A program made the translations under genes and the position numbers. Below the pieces are notes generated by a model. That model searched no databases, had not been told where the DNA came from, and was given only the letters and a program-made list of their open reading frames with translations. 64,000 nt of DNA from Fidelibacterota bacterium (lineage in GTDB: Bacteria; Fidelibacterota; UBA8477; JABMPR01). The stretch is from assembly GCA_016844955.1 (NCBI GenBank), contig JAERTH010000052.1:16835-80834 (forward strand), in the 5' to 3' direction. Shown here piece after piece: positions 63,858 through 64,000 of this stretch (positions are counted from its first letter, which is position 1; every line of letters starts with the position of its first letter).

Positions 63858-64000
63858 GTGGTGGTGTGAAGATTACACGAACCTTACCTTCCCTAATCAT
63901 AACAATGATGTCTTCATTTTGCTCTTAACATTTATTTATCTATAGACTTGCGCCTTTATAAAACAAGCTAGGTGTTCACAGTTTACTCTTCTGTTTATAG

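Larger units (their letters stand above)
63574..64000. other. Right flank of the HipBA region up to window end
   Basis: No gene in 427 bp apart from the right repeat copy. A 24-codon minus-strand frame at 63826-63900 (MIREGKVRVIFTPPHSILQS...) ends inside the repeat and is not called. The sequence beyond 63860 is AT-rich and unrecognised. Confidence 0.4.

Noticed and set aside
63826..63900. 24-codon minus-strand frame (MIREGKVRVIFTPPHSILQS...)
   Set aside because: Ends out of frame with the conserved tail inside the repeat; no other support.
1..64000. rRNA, tRNA, CRISPR array, prophage or transposase
   Set aside because: None recognised on either strand; no cloverleaf, regular direct-repeat array or transposase motif was seen.

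Overview
The window looks like a chromosomal stretch of a Gram-negative bacterium of the FCB (Fibrobacteres-Chlorobi-Bacteroidetes) superphylum. At least four large proteins end in a 'YPNPFNPxTxI ... GxY' type IX secretion (T9SS) C-terminal sorting domain. There is also a PorV/PorQ-type outer-membrane protein, a CarboxypepD_reg TonB-dependent receptor, a two-component 'propeller' sensor kinase and choice-of-anchor-D/LamG/FG-GAP exoproteins. This mix is typical of Marinimicrobia (Fidelibacterota), Calditrichota or Ignavibacteria; Marinimicrobia is my best guess, made without any search. No rRNA, tRNA or CRISPR was seen.

Layout. (1) 1-6.2 kb: end of a LacI-type regulator, an aldose 1-epimerase-like protein, a sodium/sugar symporter (SSS family), a GAF-PAS-LuxR regulator, and a tiny membrane peptide followed by a zinc-ribbon protein. 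(2) 6.3-27.6 kb, all on the minus strand: LacI regulator, LVIVD-repeat T9SS protein, TonB receptor, Fn3-type exported protein, PorV/Q protein, ribokinase, two sugar ABC permeases plus a binding protein (no ATPase), FOUR consecutive ADP-ribosylglycohydrolase-family proteins (one lacking its metal ligands), and two tandem-domain alpha/beta hydrolases. This reads as one capture-import-hydrolysis locus, probably for a ribosyl-containing or other glycosidic substrate. (3) 28-33.4 kb: CehA/McbA-like PHP metallohydrolase, KAS III/OleA-like thiolase, family-10-like glycosyl hydrolase with a T9SS tail. (4) 34-42.2 kb: a membrane/heme gene cluster with two heme-O-synthase-like prenyltransferases, a 12-TM-scale protein with duplicated GHxH motifs, a SUMF1-fold protein lacking its cysteines, paralogous small membrane proteins, and a TetR regulator with matching operators on both sides. 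(5) 42.3-59.6 kb: a 4320-residue secreted mosaic protein translationally overlapped by a receiver-only response regulator, then a NarL-type regulator and a propeller histidine kinase. (6) 59.7-64 kb: zinc-ribbon protein, then a HipBA toxin-antitoxin module and a decapitated M14 peptidase, bracketed by two direct repeats that each carry the same protein C-terminus and intrinsic terminator.

How the genes work together (inference). Region 2 would bind a substrate outside, pass it through the TonB receptor and ABC importer, cleave it with DraG-fold and esterase enzymes and phosphorylate the released pentose; the E. coli yegTUV operon (transporter, ADP-ribosylglycohydrolase, PfkB kinase) is a precedent for this pairing. 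Region 4 looks like a TetR-controlled respiratory or heme membrane complex that does not match a standard terminal oxidase operon. Most minus-strand transcription units end in a palindrome 15-32 nt after the stop codon.
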